Shown piece after piece: positions 14,936-14,942 of a stretch of DNA of 14,942 nt (within the stretch, counting starts at the first letter, position 1; the number at the start of each line of letters is the position of its first letter). The notes under the pieces were generated by a model. That model did no database searches. It was not told the DNA's origin and was given only the letters and a program-made list of their open reading frames with translations. The stretch is from an uncultured Anaerolineales bacterium (GTDB taxonomy: Bacteria > Chloroflexota > Anaerolineae > Anaerolineales > UBA6663), in NCBI GenBank assembly GCA_937952305.1, contig CALFZO010000008.1, positions 1 through 14,942 of the forward strand, written 5' to 3'. Made by a program: the position numbers and the translations under genes.

Positions 14936-14942
14936 CAGGAGG
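14936..14942 (+). promoter_or_regulatory. Ribosome-binding site at window edge
   Basis: The window ends in CAGGAGG, a perfect Shine-Dalgarno sequence about 30 nt after the predicted transcription start. A plus-strand gene should therefore start within about 5-10 nt of the right edge. Its identity is not visible. Confidence 0.55.

Overview
The window is very GC-rich bacterial DNA. Gene content (a CarD-family regulator, a MoxR-DUF58-vWA-vWA cluster and a very long secreted protein with DUF11, beta-helix and propeller modules) looks most like Chloroflexota of the Anaerolineae/Caldilineae type. That placement is inferred from gene style; no rRNA or marker gene is present.

Layout. (1) 1-8168, minus strand: one uninterrupted reading frame of at least 2,722 codons whose 3' end lies outside the window. 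It encodes a giant secreted protein: signal peptide, glycine-rich parallel beta-helix, one DUF11-type Ig-like domain, a seven-repeat beta-propeller, five more DUF11-type domains in tandem, then four tandem 127-128 residue beta-rich repeats that I cannot assign to a family. (2) 8169-8700: intergenic, with a near-consensus sigma70 promoter (TTGACT-17-TATAGT), a leader of about 330 nt with several hairpins, and the terminator of the upstream carD-like gene. (3) 8701-9201, minus: CarD/CdnL-family RNA polymerase-binding regulator, preceded by a leader holding a promoter-like element and a terminator-like hairpin. (4) 9416-14287, minus: a compact five-gene operon, in transcription order membrane-anchored trypsin-like protease, MoxR AAA+ ATPase, DUF58 protein, BatB/BatA-like vWA membrane protein, second vWA membrane protein. 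(5) 14517-14852, plus: a stand-alone ModE-type winged-helix regulator, divergent from the operon. (6) 14873-14942, plus: a promoter and a ribosome-binding site for a gene that begins just past the window edge.

How the parts may work together. MoxR-DUF58-vWA clusters are generally thought to be ATP-driven chaperone or metal-insertion machines at the membrane. Here the cluster is headed by an HtrA-like protease without a PDZ domain, which suggests an envelope-maintenance module. The giant exported protein is encoded in the same direction downstream, but has its own promoter and leader, so a functional link is only a hypothesis. The ModE-like regulator probably controls the gene that starts at the right edge.

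The least explained material is the C-terminal half of the giant protein and its structured leader.
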